A program made the position numbers and the translations under genes. A stretch of 64,000 nt of DNA from UBA168 sp011055275 (lineage in GTDB: Archaea; Thermoproteota; Thermoprotei_A; Marsarchaeales; UBA168): the NCBI GenBank assembly GCA_046635845.1, contig JAQQXN010000001.1; one strand, written 5' to 3'. The notes below the pieces were generated by a model. That model did no database searches and was not told where the DNA came from. It worked only from the letters and a program-made list of their open reading frames with translations. Shown in pieces: positions 30,464-39,973 of the stretch (within the stretch, counting starts at the first letter, position 1; each line of letters starts with the position of its first letter).

Positions 30464-33037
30464 TCAATAATTTGGGCTGGATTTGGTATACCGTGCTAAG
30501 ACTAGCGGTAAGATCCCTCCTGCCTTATACCTCTCCACGTGCGGTAGCGTGTCAAGCCGCGCTTTAGCGACAAACGACCATGAGCCTTTTTCGTCGCGAC
30601 AGGTCACGAGGGCATCGCATCCCGGCGAAAGGCCGTGGGGAAAGCGCACGGAAAATAGCTCTTTACCGCTCAAAACCCTTAGGCTATGGGCATCAACCTG
30701 CAGGGGTAAGATCCCAACCGAGATCAGGTTTGAAAGGTGAATGCGCTCAAAGCTGGCAGCCATAACTGCCCTGACCCCCAGGAGCGCTGGGCCTTTCGCT
30801 GCCCAGTCCCTCGAGCTCCCGCTTCCGTACCTTTCCCCGGCTATGATTATCAGTGGAACGTGCTCTGATATGTATTTTTGAGCCGCTTCAAACACGCTCA
30901 TGATCTGACCATCTGGCAGGTGCGCGGTCCACGGTCCTGTCCTTCCTCCAGCGAGCGCGTTCTTGACCGATGGGTGCGCAAAGGTGCCGCGTACCATCAC
31001 CTCATGGTTTCCCCTTCTGGATAGGTAGGTTCCCAGCTGTTCAGGGCTCACACCTTGTTGAACAAGGTACCGTCCCGCGTCGCTGTCTACCGGTATCTCT
31101 CCGGCGGGGGAGATCATGTCCGTGTTCACGTCATCACCCAGAACTAAAAGAGCGCGCGCACCCTCGATTTCCCCGCGCTCCTCAGACGCGAAAAGCGGCG
31201 GCGGCCTGATAAACGTAGACTTGCGATCCCACGAGAAAAGCGCAGACGTATTAACTCTGAGCAAGCTCCAGTGCTCGCTCCCCTTGGTTACGGATGAGTA
31301 CGCCGCTTTGAAGTCATCAGCGCGGACAACGCTTCTAACGGCCACGTCAACCATCTGGCGTGATGGCATGAGGTCCCTAAGGAAGACAGGCCTACCGTTG
31401 GGGTCTATTGCCATGGGCTCGCTATTCAGATCTACGTTGATCGTTCCGGCTATGGCATAGGCTATCACGAGTGGGGGAGAGGCAAGGTAGTTCGACGCTA
31501 TAAGAGGATGAATCCTGTAAGGGAAGTTTCTGTTTCCGCTTATGACGGAAACACCCTTTAATCCCTTGCCGATGGCCTCTTCGGCTTGAGGCAGCAGCGG
31601 TCCAGAGTTACCTATGCACACGGTGCAGCCAAAGCCCGTCACGTGAAATCTGAGCGCCTCGAGATAGGGGATAAGTCCTGCTCTTTCTAGATAGGCCAAC
31701 ACGGCAGGGCTACCCGGGGCAAAGCTCGTCTTCACCCAAGGTTTAACCGTTAGTCCCCTCTTTACGGCCTCTTTGGCAAGCATGGCAGCGGCTATCATGA
31801 GCCATGGATTTGACGTGTTCGTGCAGCTGGTTATTGCAGCTAAGGCAACGAAGCCGTCCTGCATGCTTTCAGCAGCCATACCATGTGAGCTACCGAAGCT
31901 TCCGAGAGGCATCCTCTGGTCAGGTCTCGATGGGCCAGATATGGAAGGTTCCACATCTGATAGGTCTACCTCGATGATCCTTGAGTAATCGGGCTCGGGA
32001 TCGTCGGCGAAGATACCCATTTCCTTGGCGCAATCTCTCACCAAAGTAACCTGATCGTCGCCCTTTCCTACGGTCTTCAGAAAGGAAAGCGTTTGCTCAT
32101 CGATAGGAAAGAGCGCTGTGGTTGCTCCATATTCAGGTGCCATGTTAGAAAGCGCAGCCCTGTCCGGTACCGGAAGCGTTCTCGCCGCTGGCCCAAAGAA
32201 CTCCACCAATGCCGCCACCACGCCGCTTTTTCTGAGCTTCTGCGTTATGAAAAGTGCGAGATCGGTGGCAGTCGCCCATCCCTTTATTTCCCCTACAAGC
32301 CTGACCCCGATTACCTCTGGTATGACCGCGGTATACGGCTGACCAAGCATGGCCTCCTCGGCTTCAAGTCCCCCTACGCCCCATGCTAGGTAACCAAGCG
32401 CGGAGGCCATGGTTGTGTGGGAGTCCGTGCCCAGGAGCATCTCTGGAAAAGCCGTTGACCCATCTCCCGATTGAGTTATCACTTTCGAGAAATGCTCCAT
32501 GTTCACTTGATGTATTATGCCCTTTCCAGGCGGGACAACCTCAAAGTTCCTAAAGGCCTTTTCGGCCCACCTCAGGAACGTAAACCTTTCTTCATTTCTT
32601 TTCAGCTCAAGTTTTGCGTTCTCGGCAGCCGCGTCCCAAGATCCAAAGTAGTCAACTTTGATCGAGTGGTCAACTACCAGGTTAACGGGTATCGCGGGAT
32701 TTACCTTAAGCGGATCCGCCCCCCTGCGCCTGACCTCGTCCCTGAGGGCCGCCAAGTCCACCAGTACTGGTATGCCCGTTGCATCCTGAAGTATTATCCT
32801 TGTTGGCCAAAGCCTAATGGGCTTACCAATGTTCTTTTTCCAGTTGATGAGAGCTATGGTCGAGTCTTCATCGCCGTTTCTGAGGGCGTTTTCAGCCATC
32901 ATCCTTACCGCATACGGAAGGTGGCTCACCGAGTCGCCTAGTAGCCGCCTCAAGCTGTAAACGGCTATGGTCCCGTGCGGTGCGTTCAAATGCGAAAGCG
33001 CTCTCTGCCGTAACTCCTCAGGGCCTTTCTCGCTCAC
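30464..33037 (-). CDS. acnA: Aconitate hydratase, AcnA type
   Basis: An 857-residue aconitase that converts citrate to isocitrate with a 4Fe-4S cluster. The cluster cysteines are visible in ITSCTNTSNP and FGCTVCIGNSG. LLGTDSHTTMASALG and GAEYG-type substrate blocks are present. The C-terminal swivel domain has GDDVNTDMISPAG and ERYGSGSSRDWAAKGP with the active-site Ser/Arg. Length and order fit AcnA/IRP-type enzymes rather than AcnB. The ATG at 33037 overlaps the isocitrate dehydrogenase stop as ATGA, so the two are translationally coupled. Confidence 0.97.
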   Translation of the reverse strand: MSEKGPEELRQRALSHLNAPHGTIAVYSLRRLLGDSVSHLPYAVRMMAENALRNGDEDSTIALINWKKNIGKPIRLWPTRIILQDATGIPVLVDLAALRDEVRRRGADPLKVNPAIPVNLVVDHSIKVDYFGSWDAAAENAKLELKRNEERFTFLRWAEKAFRNFEVVPPGKGIIHQVNMEHFSKVITQSGDGSTAFPEMLLGTDSHTTMASALGYLAWGVGGLEAEEAMLGQPYTAVIPEVIGVRLVGEIKGWATATDLALFITQKLRKSGVVAALVEFFGPAARTLPVPDRAALSNMAPEYGATTALFPIDEQTLSFLKTVGKGDDQVTLVRDCAKEMGIFADDPEPDYSRIIEVDLSDVEPSISGPSRPDQRMPLGSFGSSHGMAAESMQDGFVALAAITSCTNTSNPWLMIAAAMLAKEAVKRGLTVKPWVKTSFAPGSPAVLAYLERAGLIPYLEALRFHVTGFGCTVCIGNSGPLLPQAEEAIGKGLKGVSVISGNRNFPYRIHPLIASNYLASPPLVIAYAIAGTINVDLNSEPMAIDPNGRPVFLRDLMPSRQMVDVAVRSVVRADDFKAAYSSVTKGSEHWSLLRVNTSALFSWDRKSTFIRPPPLFASEERGEIEGARALLVLGDDVNTDMISPAGEIPVDSDAGRYLVQQGVSPEQLGTYLSRRGNHEVMVRGTFAHPSVKNALAGGRTGPWTAHLPDGQIMSVFEAAQKYISEHVPLIIIAGERYGSGSSRDWAAKGPALLGVRAVMAASFERIHLSNLISVGILPLQVDAHSLRVLSGKELFSVRFPHGLSPGCDALVTCRDEKGSWSFVAKARLDTLPHVERYKAGGILPLVLARYTKSSPNY

Positions 33038-34260
33038 TTCTGCTCTCCCCGATCCAGCGCCAATTCTAGGTTCTCCTGCACCTTTGTCAGGAACTCCTGA
33101 AGCGTTGCTACGTGACTAGGGGGCACGGCAGACATGGAGGCCACGTCCTTGGTCATTACGCCGTCAGCCTCGACGGTCTTCTTTGCCGCCCACTCCAAGG
33201 TATCAGAGAACGTGGAGAGTTGTGGCGTGTCGTCGGCTTTCCCTCTTGCCCTCAGGGCGCCAGTCCAAGCGAAGATCGTAGCTATGGGGTTCGTGTAGAC
33301 GGGTTCGCCCTTCAAGTAGGCGTAGTAATGCCTTTGAACCGTCCCATGTGCCGCCTCGAACTCCTTGAATCCTTCTGGAGAGTAGAGCTCTGAGGTCATC
33401 AGGGCAAGCGAGCCAAACCCTGACGATATGAGGTCGGAGAGAACGTCGCCGTCATAGTTCTTTGCCGCCCAAACAAATCCTCCCTCAGATCTAACGGCCC
33501 TCGAAAGGGCGTCATCTATGAGGAAGTAGCTGTACGTAATTCCCGCCGCCCTGAACTTCTGGGCGTACGATTTCTCGTAAATTTCGTCGAATATCTCCTT
33601 GAACTTGGCGTCGTAAACCTTCGATATGGTGTCCTTGGCGGCAAACCAGAGGTCCATTCTTTCATCAAGCGCGTAATTGAAGCATGAGCGCGCGAATTCT
33701 TCGATTGAACTTAGGGAGTTTACCTTGACCTCTGCGATGCCCGGTCCCGTTACCAACTTACGCACCGAGTTCACCGAAGTGCCTGACTTGAAGGACAGTT
33801 CCACGTAACCGCCCTGCCCAAACTCCAGTCCCTCTCCATCGTAGATGTCGCCGAAGGCATGCCTAGCTATAACTATGGGTTTTTTCCACGACCTCACAGC
33901 GGGAATTATGTTCCTGAGCAATATGGGTTTTCTGAATATGGTCCCTCCCAGCGCTTTTCTTATGGTTGCGTTTGGGCTTGGCCATTCGTTTTTTAAGCCA
34001 TACTCCTTTACCCTTTCCGCGTTAGGGGTTATGGTTGCGCATTTAACTCCTATGCCAACCTTTTTTATGGCATTTGCTGCCTCAGCCGTTACGCGATCAT
34101 CGGTTTCATCTCTGTGGCTTAATCCAAGGTCATAGTACTCGGTTTTGAGGTCCACGTAAGGTTTAAGTAGCAACTCCTTTACGAGGCTCCACATGACGCG
34201 GGCCATTTCGTCACCGTCTATTTCAACTACTGGTCTCTTCATGTATATTTTTTCATGCAA
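33034..34260 (-). CDS. icd: NADP-type isocitrate dehydrogenase, type II (eukaryote-like)
   Basis: A 408-residue isocitrate dehydrogenase that decarboxylates isocitrate to 2-oxoglutarate. The sequence follows the homodimeric type II group of eukaryotes and some bacteria rather than the type I enzyme common in archaea: VVEIDGDEMARVMW, GVKCATITPNAERV, EWPSPNATIRKALGGTIFR, VIARHAFGDIY, the Tyr in SYFLIDDA, KNYDGDVLSD and EAAHGTVQRHY. It is the first gene of a coupled pair with aconitase. Two TATA-like sequences (about 34277-34286 and 34291-34299) lie upstream; the second fits the ATG at 34260, the first an ATG at 34242 (MKRPVVEIDG). The opposite-strand aldo/keto reductase gene is divergent. Confidence 0.95.
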   Translation of the reverse strand: MHEKIYMKRPVVEIDGDEMARVMWSLVKELLLKPYVDLKTEYYDLGLSHRDETDDRVTAEAANAIKKVGIGVKCATITPNAERVKEYGLKNEWPSPNATIRKALGGTIFRKPILLRNIIPAVRSWKKPIVIARHAFGDIYDGEGLEFGQGGYVELSFKSGTSVNSVRKLVTGPGIAEVKVNSLSSIEEFARSCFNYALDERMDLWFAAKDTISKVYDAKFKEIFDEIYEKSYAQKFRAAGITYSYFLIDDALSRAVRSEGGFVWAAKNYDGDVLSDLISSGFGSLALMTSELYSPEGFKEFEAAHGTVQRHYYAYLKGEPVYTNPIATIFAWTGALRARGKADDTPQLSTFSDTLEWAAKKTVEADGVMTKDVASMSAVPPSHVATLQEFLTKVQENLELALDRGEQK

Positions 34261-34391
34261 TTCGGTTACTTGTGGAATATTTTTCCCGATTTAAGCTTGG
34301 CGAAAAATTCTTATTTCAAAAAAAGGCTGTAAATTGAAAATCGTTCCGCCGAAAAAAGAAGCACTTAAGTTTGGTAGCCGATAATTACTTC

Positions 34392-35429
34392 ATGAAGTAC
34401 GTGAACCTTGGATCTAGTGGAGTGAAGGTTTCGGCTCTATGCCTTGGCACATGGCATCTTCCAATTCTGTCGGAGCTAGATGAATATGGCGTCCACAAGA
34501 TAAATGATGACCTTTTTCTTAAGATCGCCAAGAGGGCATACGACAGCGGTATAAACTTCTACGACACCTCAAACCGTTACCACGGAGCCATGGCCCCTGT
34601 TGACCTTAACCATGTTGGCAACGCTGAGAAATTGCTCGGCAAGTTCTTGGCCGAGGTCGACAGGGAGTCGGTCGTGCTGGCCACAAAGGTAAGGGGGCAG
34701 ATGGCGGCTTGGCAGAACGGGGAGGGTCTTTCTCGCAAGCACATCAGATGGCAGATCAGAGAATCGCTCAAGAGGTTGGGTACATCTTATGTGGACCTTT
34801 ACCAGATACACTGGGCTGATCCATCTACTCCAAAAATTGAGATCCTTAGCACGCTTAATTACCTCATATCTGATGGAACGGTTAACTACATTGGCATAAG
34901 TAATCACTCGGCCGCTGACGTGGCTGGGTTTATGCAGCTTTCGGCCGAAAGAGGGCTTGAAGGGTTCATCAGCACGCAGGATCTCTACAACGTAATAGAT
35001 AGAGGGCTAGAAGCAGAAAAGACTTGGATCTTAAATAGGTATGGAATGGCAGTTCTTGCTTACTCTCCCATCGCTCAAGGTGTGCTCACCGGGAAATACG
35101 TGGACTTCAGCTCCGGAAAGTGGGTTGTACCCGAGGGGACAAGAGGTGAGAGGTTCGAATCTGTGAGGAGGTACTTCACCGATCAAAACCTAAGGCTAAT
35201 TAAGGAACTCAAGGATATAGCCGACTCAAAGGGCGCAACCGTAACGCAGGTCTCTCTGGCATGGCTTATGAGTTCGCAGGAGAGGCTTGGTTTTGTCACG
35301 ATCCCAATAATAGGCGTTACGAGCATCGATCAATTGGAAGAGAACTTAAGAAGCCTTGATGTGAAGCTTACGAAGGATGACCTGCAAAGGATCGATGAGA
35401 TCACGGGCAAGGGCATGATCTCTCATTGA
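34392..35429 (+). CDS. Aldo/keto reductase
   Basis: A 345-residue NAD(P)H-dependent aldo/keto reductase of the YajO/Tas-like TIM-barrel group. The catalytic tetrad positions are visible: Asp and Tyr in NFYDTSNRYHG, Lys in LATKVRGQ and His in YQIHWADPSTP. The C-terminal cofactor block is TIPIIGVTSIDQLEENLRSL. The ATG at 34392 is preceded by CTTAAGTTT centred 25 bases upstream, so the longer frame from 34371 is rejected. A related gene lies at 63041. The substrate is probably a sugar or sugar aldehyde given the context. Confidence 0.92.
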   Translation: MKYVNLGSSGVKVSALCLGTWHLPILSELDEYGVHKINDDLFLKIAKRAYDSGINFYDTSNRYHGAMAPVDLNHVGNAEKLLGKFLAEVDRESVVLATKVRGQMAAWQNGEGLSRKHIRWQIRESLKRLGTSYVDLYQIHWADPSTPKIEILSTLNYLISDGTVNYIGISNHSAADVAGFMQLSAERGLEGFISTQDLYNVIDRGLEAEKTWILNRYGMAVLAYSPIAQGVLTGKYVDFSSGKWVVPEGTRGERFESVRRYFTDQNLRLIKELKDIADSKGATVTQVSLAWLMSSQERLGFVTIPIIGVTSIDQLEENLRSLDVKLTKDDLQRIDEITGKGMISH

Positions 35430-35669
35430 CATCACGACGCGCGCGGACGCTTCAGCTCACGCGGTTACGCAAGCGGCACGCCTAGGCGCTGGTGTTATCG
35501 GCGGCCCAACCGCTTGACAAGACGTTATGCGAGTGGGGAGTTTACGCTAAGAACGGCTTATCTTTTAGCTAATAAGCGACGATAACAGGCGTCATCCTCT
35601 CGATATGCGCGGATTAAATGATGACCCATCACCCAAAACCTTTAAGAGTAGCCCGAAAACCAATCCAAC

Positions 35670-36215
35670 GTGCAACCAGCTCAGATAATGGGGACGTTTA
35701 CCACAAAAGACGGTAGGCCTGTACTCATAAGGGCGATCGACCTAGGAGACGTTGAAGGCTTACTGAACTACATAAACGCGCTTATAGAGGAAGATGCACC
35801 CATCTCTACTAACGAAAGGCAGACATATCTCTCGGAGGTGAGGTTTGTAGCGGATGAAATTCAGAGAATGCTTAAAGGAGATCTCTTGAGTCTAGTCGCG
35901 CTTGCTGAGGGAAAAATCGTTGCACATGCCAGCATAAGGAGAGGATCTGGCAGGGCAAAGCACGTCGGAACCCTAAGCATTGGCGTTCTCAGTGGATGGA
36001 GGAATGCGGGCTTAGGCTACGAGCTCATAAGCATTTTGCTAAATCTTGCAAGGGCCGAAAACTACAAGCTCATAAGGCTCGAAGTCTACGTCCACAACGC
36101 TTCCGCGATTCACCTTTACGAGAAACTTGGATTTGTCCAGACGGGAATGGTGCCAAAGATGGGGCTCTTTAAAGGGGGATACGCAGACGCGCTGATCGTG
36201 TGCAGAGAGCTCTAG
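35670..36215 (+). CDS. GNAT N-acetyltransferase
   Basis: A 181-residue single-domain GNAT. The acetyl-CoA binding segment is LSIGVLSGWRNAGLGYELI (about residues 99-117, with the R/Q-x-x-G-x-G/A pattern as RNAGLG), followed by RLEVYVHNASAIHLYEKLGFVQTG, typical of RimI/RimJ-like and PhnO-like enzymes. The frame opens with GTG at 35670, 27 bases after CCTTTAAGAG; an ATG at 35688 is the alternative. It stands alone. Substrate unknown. Confidence 0.87.
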   Translation: MQPAQIMGTFTTKDGRPVLIRAIDLGDVEGLLNYINALIEEDAPISTNERQTYLSEVRFVADEIQRMLKGDLLSLVALAEGKIVAHASIRRGSGRAKHVGTLSIGVLSGWRNAGLGYELISILLNLARAENYKLIRLEVYVHNASAIHLYEKLGFVQTGMVPKMGLFKGGYADALIVCREL

Positions 36216-36448
36216 CTTATCGTGAAGGCTTTTTGACTGGCGCACGGTTGCTCATGTTGTGATAGGTCATCTAAGCGTAAATTAGAACGTTTGAGATGCA
36301 CATGTTAGAGCACGAAAATGGGTTCCGCGCTGCGCTTAACGTTGATTAATTCTTTCAGCCTACCTATTAAGTTACGAACCTAAGGCGCGGCTTAGACATT
36401 CCCACCCTCTCATGGAATTGCTTTCCTTTTCCGCTAGGGCATTGACCG

Positions 36449-37270
36449 TTAAACAAGACTAGATAGGTACGATACTCCCAGCGTGATTCCCTTTTTGACC
36501 TTTTCCTCGGTCCCGCTGTAGACCGGGTCTTCATGCTCCACGTCAAGGGCACCATCGTATCCGCCCTCGCGTAAGGCCGTTATGAATGCCCTCCAGTTTA
36601 TGGATCCCCATCCAGGTATCCTATACCGCCACCAGCCATGCCCGAATATACCGACGCGCGAAAGCCTATCAGTGAGTAGCTCTGTGTCTTTGGCATGCAC
36701 GTGCATTATCTTAGGTGCGTAATCATGCGCAGCCTTCACGTAGTCAATTCCCTGCCATACCAGATGAGATGGGTCAAGCTCTAGGCCCAAACTAGGGAAC
36801 ATTTTAAACAGCTGATCCCATATCTCTGGCGAATAAGCTATGTTTGTACCGGATGGGAACTTTTCCATGGGGCAATTCTCGATCGCGATCTTCACGTTCT
36901 TGGAATAAGCGTAGTCGAGCACCGGCCCAAATTGCTCCTGGGCTAAAGCCAAGTTTTCTTCTACGTCCTTCCATGGGTCGCGACCCACAAAAGTGCATAC
37001 CAAATCGATATCGTTGTTCGATGCGAAGTCGATGGCGTCCTTCACGTGATTCAAGTTAGCTTTCCTTCTTTCCTCATCTGGATCGAGAAAATTGGCGTAA
37101 GCACCGATCGCCGATATGCTTATGCCCGTTTCTCTAGCCAGTTCTCTCGGGCTTTCCTTATAAGGAGCGTAAGCGAGTTCCACCGTCTGAGCGCCTATCG
37201 ACTTCCCAAAGGCAAAAAGATCAGAAAGGGGAACATTCCTTAAGGCAGAGGAAAGGAAGCCAACCTTCAT
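36449..37270 (-). CDS. Sugar phosphate isomerase/epimerase (TIM barrel)
   Basis: A 273-residue Xylose-isomerase-like TIM barrel. The metal-binding positions are in IAIENCPMEKF (Glu), LELDPSHLVWQG (Asp, His), IMHVHAKDTE (His) and ALDVEHEDP (Glu). It is a paralogue in fold of the genes at 19710 and 42744 but clearly different in sequence. The TATA-like CTATTTAAG is about 58 bases from the ATG, leaving a leader of about 30 nucleotides with a GGTGA ribosome site before the ATG. This is an exception to the leaderless pattern in this window. Substrate unknown; keto-sugar or inosose chemistry is likely for this group. Confidence 0.88.
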   Translation of the reverse strand: MKVGFLSSALRNVPLSDLFAFGKSIGAQTVELAYAPYKESPRELARETGISISAIGAYANFLDPDEERRKANLNHVKDAIDFASNNDIDLVCTFVGRDPWKDVEENLALAQEQFGPVLDYAYSKNVKIAIENCPMEKFPSGTNIAYSPEIWDQLFKMFPSLGLELDPSHLVWQGIDYVKAAHDYAPKIMHVHAKDTELLTDRLSRVGIFGHGWWRYRIPGWGSINWRAFITALREGGYDGALDVEHEDPVYSGTEEKVKKGITLGVSYLSSLV

Positions 37271-37964
37271 GTCGTTTCACCATGCACCCATGCATCGTTG
37301 CGTAAAAACATGTTCATTTTACGGTCTTAAATAGTCTGATTACGGCGCTTGTGCCCCCTATTTTCTTGGTTTACTTTCATGGGGCGTTTTTTTAAGTCGA
37401 CGGTTTGGCGTGTCGGATGTTTAAATCCTTCAGGAGGAAAAGATAACAAGAAGAGCCTAATGCTAACGTTTGGGCAGCACGCAATAGGCTAAGGATGGCG
37501 CATCCCCCTATGGCTAGCGCGAAGTAACATAATCGGAAGTCTTGGGGGAAACTCTCGCGACGACCTAGCAAAGGCTTCCTAACGATGCCCCTTCCACGAA
37601 CTCTTATGCTTGCAGCACGAGCTTGTGGCTTGCACGACGTTTTAAACATCGTAGTTCTGAAGCGAAACCCAAAATAAGGCACCAATTTTATATGCTTGCA
37701 TGAATTTGGTGTTGTATGACGTTCGTCTCCTTCTGTGCTTAATTCTTTAGGAAACTGGTCTTCATAAGACACGTGATCGCAAGTTAAATGGTTACCTGAA
37801 TAGCAAACAGTTGCTGGGATCGGAGGCTATTTCATCTCAAAGTTGAAAGAACGCGCAAAGCTTGCCTCCAAATGGGATCAAGCGACCCCAAGGTGCAGTC
37901 GCCATTAATTTCTCGACTTCCACTTAGGAATACTCACGTGTACGTAGCCATGTTCCCGTGTTGA
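37271..37964. other. Intergenic region, nothing recognised
   Basis: About 690 bases with the promoter of the leftward TIM-barrel gene at about 37323-37335. A 126-codon minus-strand frame (37392-37772) shows no conserved pattern and is not called. Confidence 0.4.
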
Positions 37965-39410
37965 TTAGCCCATCTGCCCGAGGATTACAGGGTCGATCCC
38001 AGCCATATTGCAGAACTTAACAAGTTCATCCTCATGATTTCCAGCTATTCCATGGATGTGGTTTGCGGGAAAGACATTCATGAAGTCGTCGAATGAGCAC
38101 TTGAACCTAACGAACATATGTGGCCACGTGGGATTCGTCTTGTCTTTTATCTTTTCTTTTTGCTCGTCGGGAAGGTCTACTGCTTCTGCTTCTGCTATTA
38201 CCATGAACGGTTTTTCGCCAACTATGCCAAGTCTTGCGAAGGTCATCTCACCTGGAGCTGCGTCGAATTCCACTGATGCCCCACCCTTCGGGAAGTACCT
38301 TGCAACGGCCGGATAAAGTGTTATCTTTTTGAAGTTATCGCGTGGATCAAAGCTCCTTGACGCATACCAGCTCGAATGCTCGCCAGAGTTCGCTAGAACC
38401 CATACATCATAATCAGGAACATATAATCTCACGTCGGCGAAAAGGACGGGCACCCCCCCTCCTATGTACTTGAGAACTTGCATGGTTAGCGCGCCCGCCG
38501 CGTCTGCCTCGGTAGCGCAGACCATTGGTTCCTTACGACCATTCCAATCATAGGGATCATTCATGAGCATTTCCGCCACGTCGGTAGTAACAACGCTTTC
38601 GGTAAATTCCCTTTGCCCTTTAATGCCGCAGAAATCAAAATCATATTTTTCGTTTACACTCTTTATGGCAAGGTAAAGCCTTATTTGTTTCTTGAGGATC
38701 TCTGGACTTAGCCCCTGGCTGTACTTTATCCTATCCGCCAGTAACGAGGATAGCCAGGCGAAGCCTTTGTCAACGTCCTCTGCGCTCACTTTATCCATCT
38801 CTTCGCGTAACAGCAGCTGGTCTATGTGATATTCCGTTACGCCAAAGTACCTCTGAAATGGTATTATGTGGAAATAACCGGTCTCCATACCCATGGAATG
38901 GCCTCCATACGAACCGTAAACCTGCCCCTTAAGCGACGCGTACGCCTCCGCGGCCTTTATCCACTTAAGTATGCCCTGGCGAACGCGCTCGTCCTTTAAA
39001 TCACCGACTATCCGATCTGCCCGCAGGCCCGATTGCCTGAGCGCTCCTGAGGTGGCCAAAAGCCCTACGTTACCAGGATAGTCTCCTTCGTTGTTTGAAA
39101 AGTTTAGGATTGGTTTTTCCTTTCCAATGATGTTTAACATGGGCCAGACCAAATACGGGTAATTCCACACGTAATATTGGAGTATTAGAATTCCTACCCC
39201 TTCTCTTTGGAAGTATTCGCCTACCTCTTTCGACTCTTTTACCGATGTAATTATTTTTGGCGCCGTGACTACTTTTGGACGATTTCCTTCATAACTGACA
39301 GCTTGCAAGAGGAACTCGCGAAGTGCTTGCACCTGCCTCTCGCAGAGAGGTTTTAGCTGTTCCATCACAAATGGTCTTTCATCACCTAGCATAACTATGC
39401 CTATGGGCAC
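37965..39410 (-). CDS. L-fucose-isomerase-type sugar isomerase
   Basis: A protein of about 481 residues with the full L-fucose/L-arabinose isomerase architecture. The likely metal ligands are Glu in CATEADAAG, Asp in VLFADVRLY and His in ANHIHGIAGNH near the C-terminus. Of the four family members in the window it is the most like true FucI/AraA, with the long N-terminal Rossmann-like domains. A GTG at 39410 (MPIGIVMLGDERPF) fits upstream TATA-like sequences at about 39439-39459; a TTG at 39419 is an alternative. The other genes of a fucose pathway (aldolase, fuconate dehydratase) are not seen here. Confidence 0.87.
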   Translation of the reverse strand: MPIGIVMLGDERPFVMEQLKPLCERQVQALREFLLQAVSYEGNRPKVVTAPKIITSVKESKEVGEYFQREGVGILILQYYVWNYPYLVWPMLNIIGKEKPILNFSNNEGDYPGNVGLLATSGALRQSGLRADRIVGDLKDERVRQGILKWIKAAEAYASLKGQVYGSYGGHSMGMETGYFHIIPFQRYFGVTEYHIDQLLLREEMDKVSAEDVDKGFAWLSSLLADRIKYSQGLSPEILKKQIRLYLAIKSVNEKYDFDFCGIKGQREFTESVVTTDVAEMLMNDPYDWNGRKEPMVCATEADAAGALTMQVLKYIGGGVPVLFADVRLYVPDYDVWVLANSGEHSSWYASRSFDPRDNFKKITLYPAVARYFPKGGASVEFDAAPGEMTFARLGIVGEKPFMVIAEAEAVDLPDEQKEKIKDKTNPTWPHMFVRFKCSFDDFMNVFPANHIHGIAGNHEDELVKFCNMAGIDPVILGQMG

Positions 39411-39419
39411 TAATCTCAA

Positions 39420-39973
39420 TTTAGTATATGCAAGAAGTTGTTATTAAGTATATCTTATAGTTTATTATACGTAAACAGAGTAATTGGTGCAGTTGAAACT
39501 GGTATGGGTGCCAAGGAAACCTAGATGTCTTCAATCGCACCGCGATGTAGGTCGCTAGCGCTTTCAGCTAATAAAACCGATGCAGTGATCGCAATGGATC
39601 ACTTGGCGTTGCCCCAACCGGCATATGAGGCATTGGTAGGTGCTTGATACAAGTTTAAGTTAACGCGCTCTGCCTTGCGCTTTCGCTCTAAGCGTGCGAT
39701 CGCTCCATTTAAAAGAGGCAAGTACAGGGTAAGCCTAAAGCCAAGGCCTGACGATTACAAGCGCTTTTGGATTTGTGTTAAAGCCTTAATTTAAATGGGA
39801 AGTTCACCGCTATGACGTTAGAGTGCAGCTTGCGCTCTCGGAAGTATGCCGATTACTTGGTAGAAGCCTCATGGGCGTGCTTGGGCTCCTGAGCGGGATG
39901 CTTGCCGCTGCTTATCGTGACATCCGATTCAAAAATTAATTGAGGTTCGGGGCTGTGCAGGGCTTCTTGTTGA
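39420..39973. other. Intergenic region, nothing recognised
   Basis: About 550 bases between two leftward genes. The right-hand side next to the isomerase gene has overlapping TATA-like stretches (39439-39459). No coding pattern. Confidence 0.4.

Noticed and set aside
30483..32941. Plus-strand frames opposite aconitase
   Set aside because: They are shadows of the aconitase gene with no promoter, and their translations resemble no family.
37392..37772. 126-codon minus-strand frame
   Set aside because: Low-complexity mix of residues, no family pattern, and no TATA box or ribosome site.
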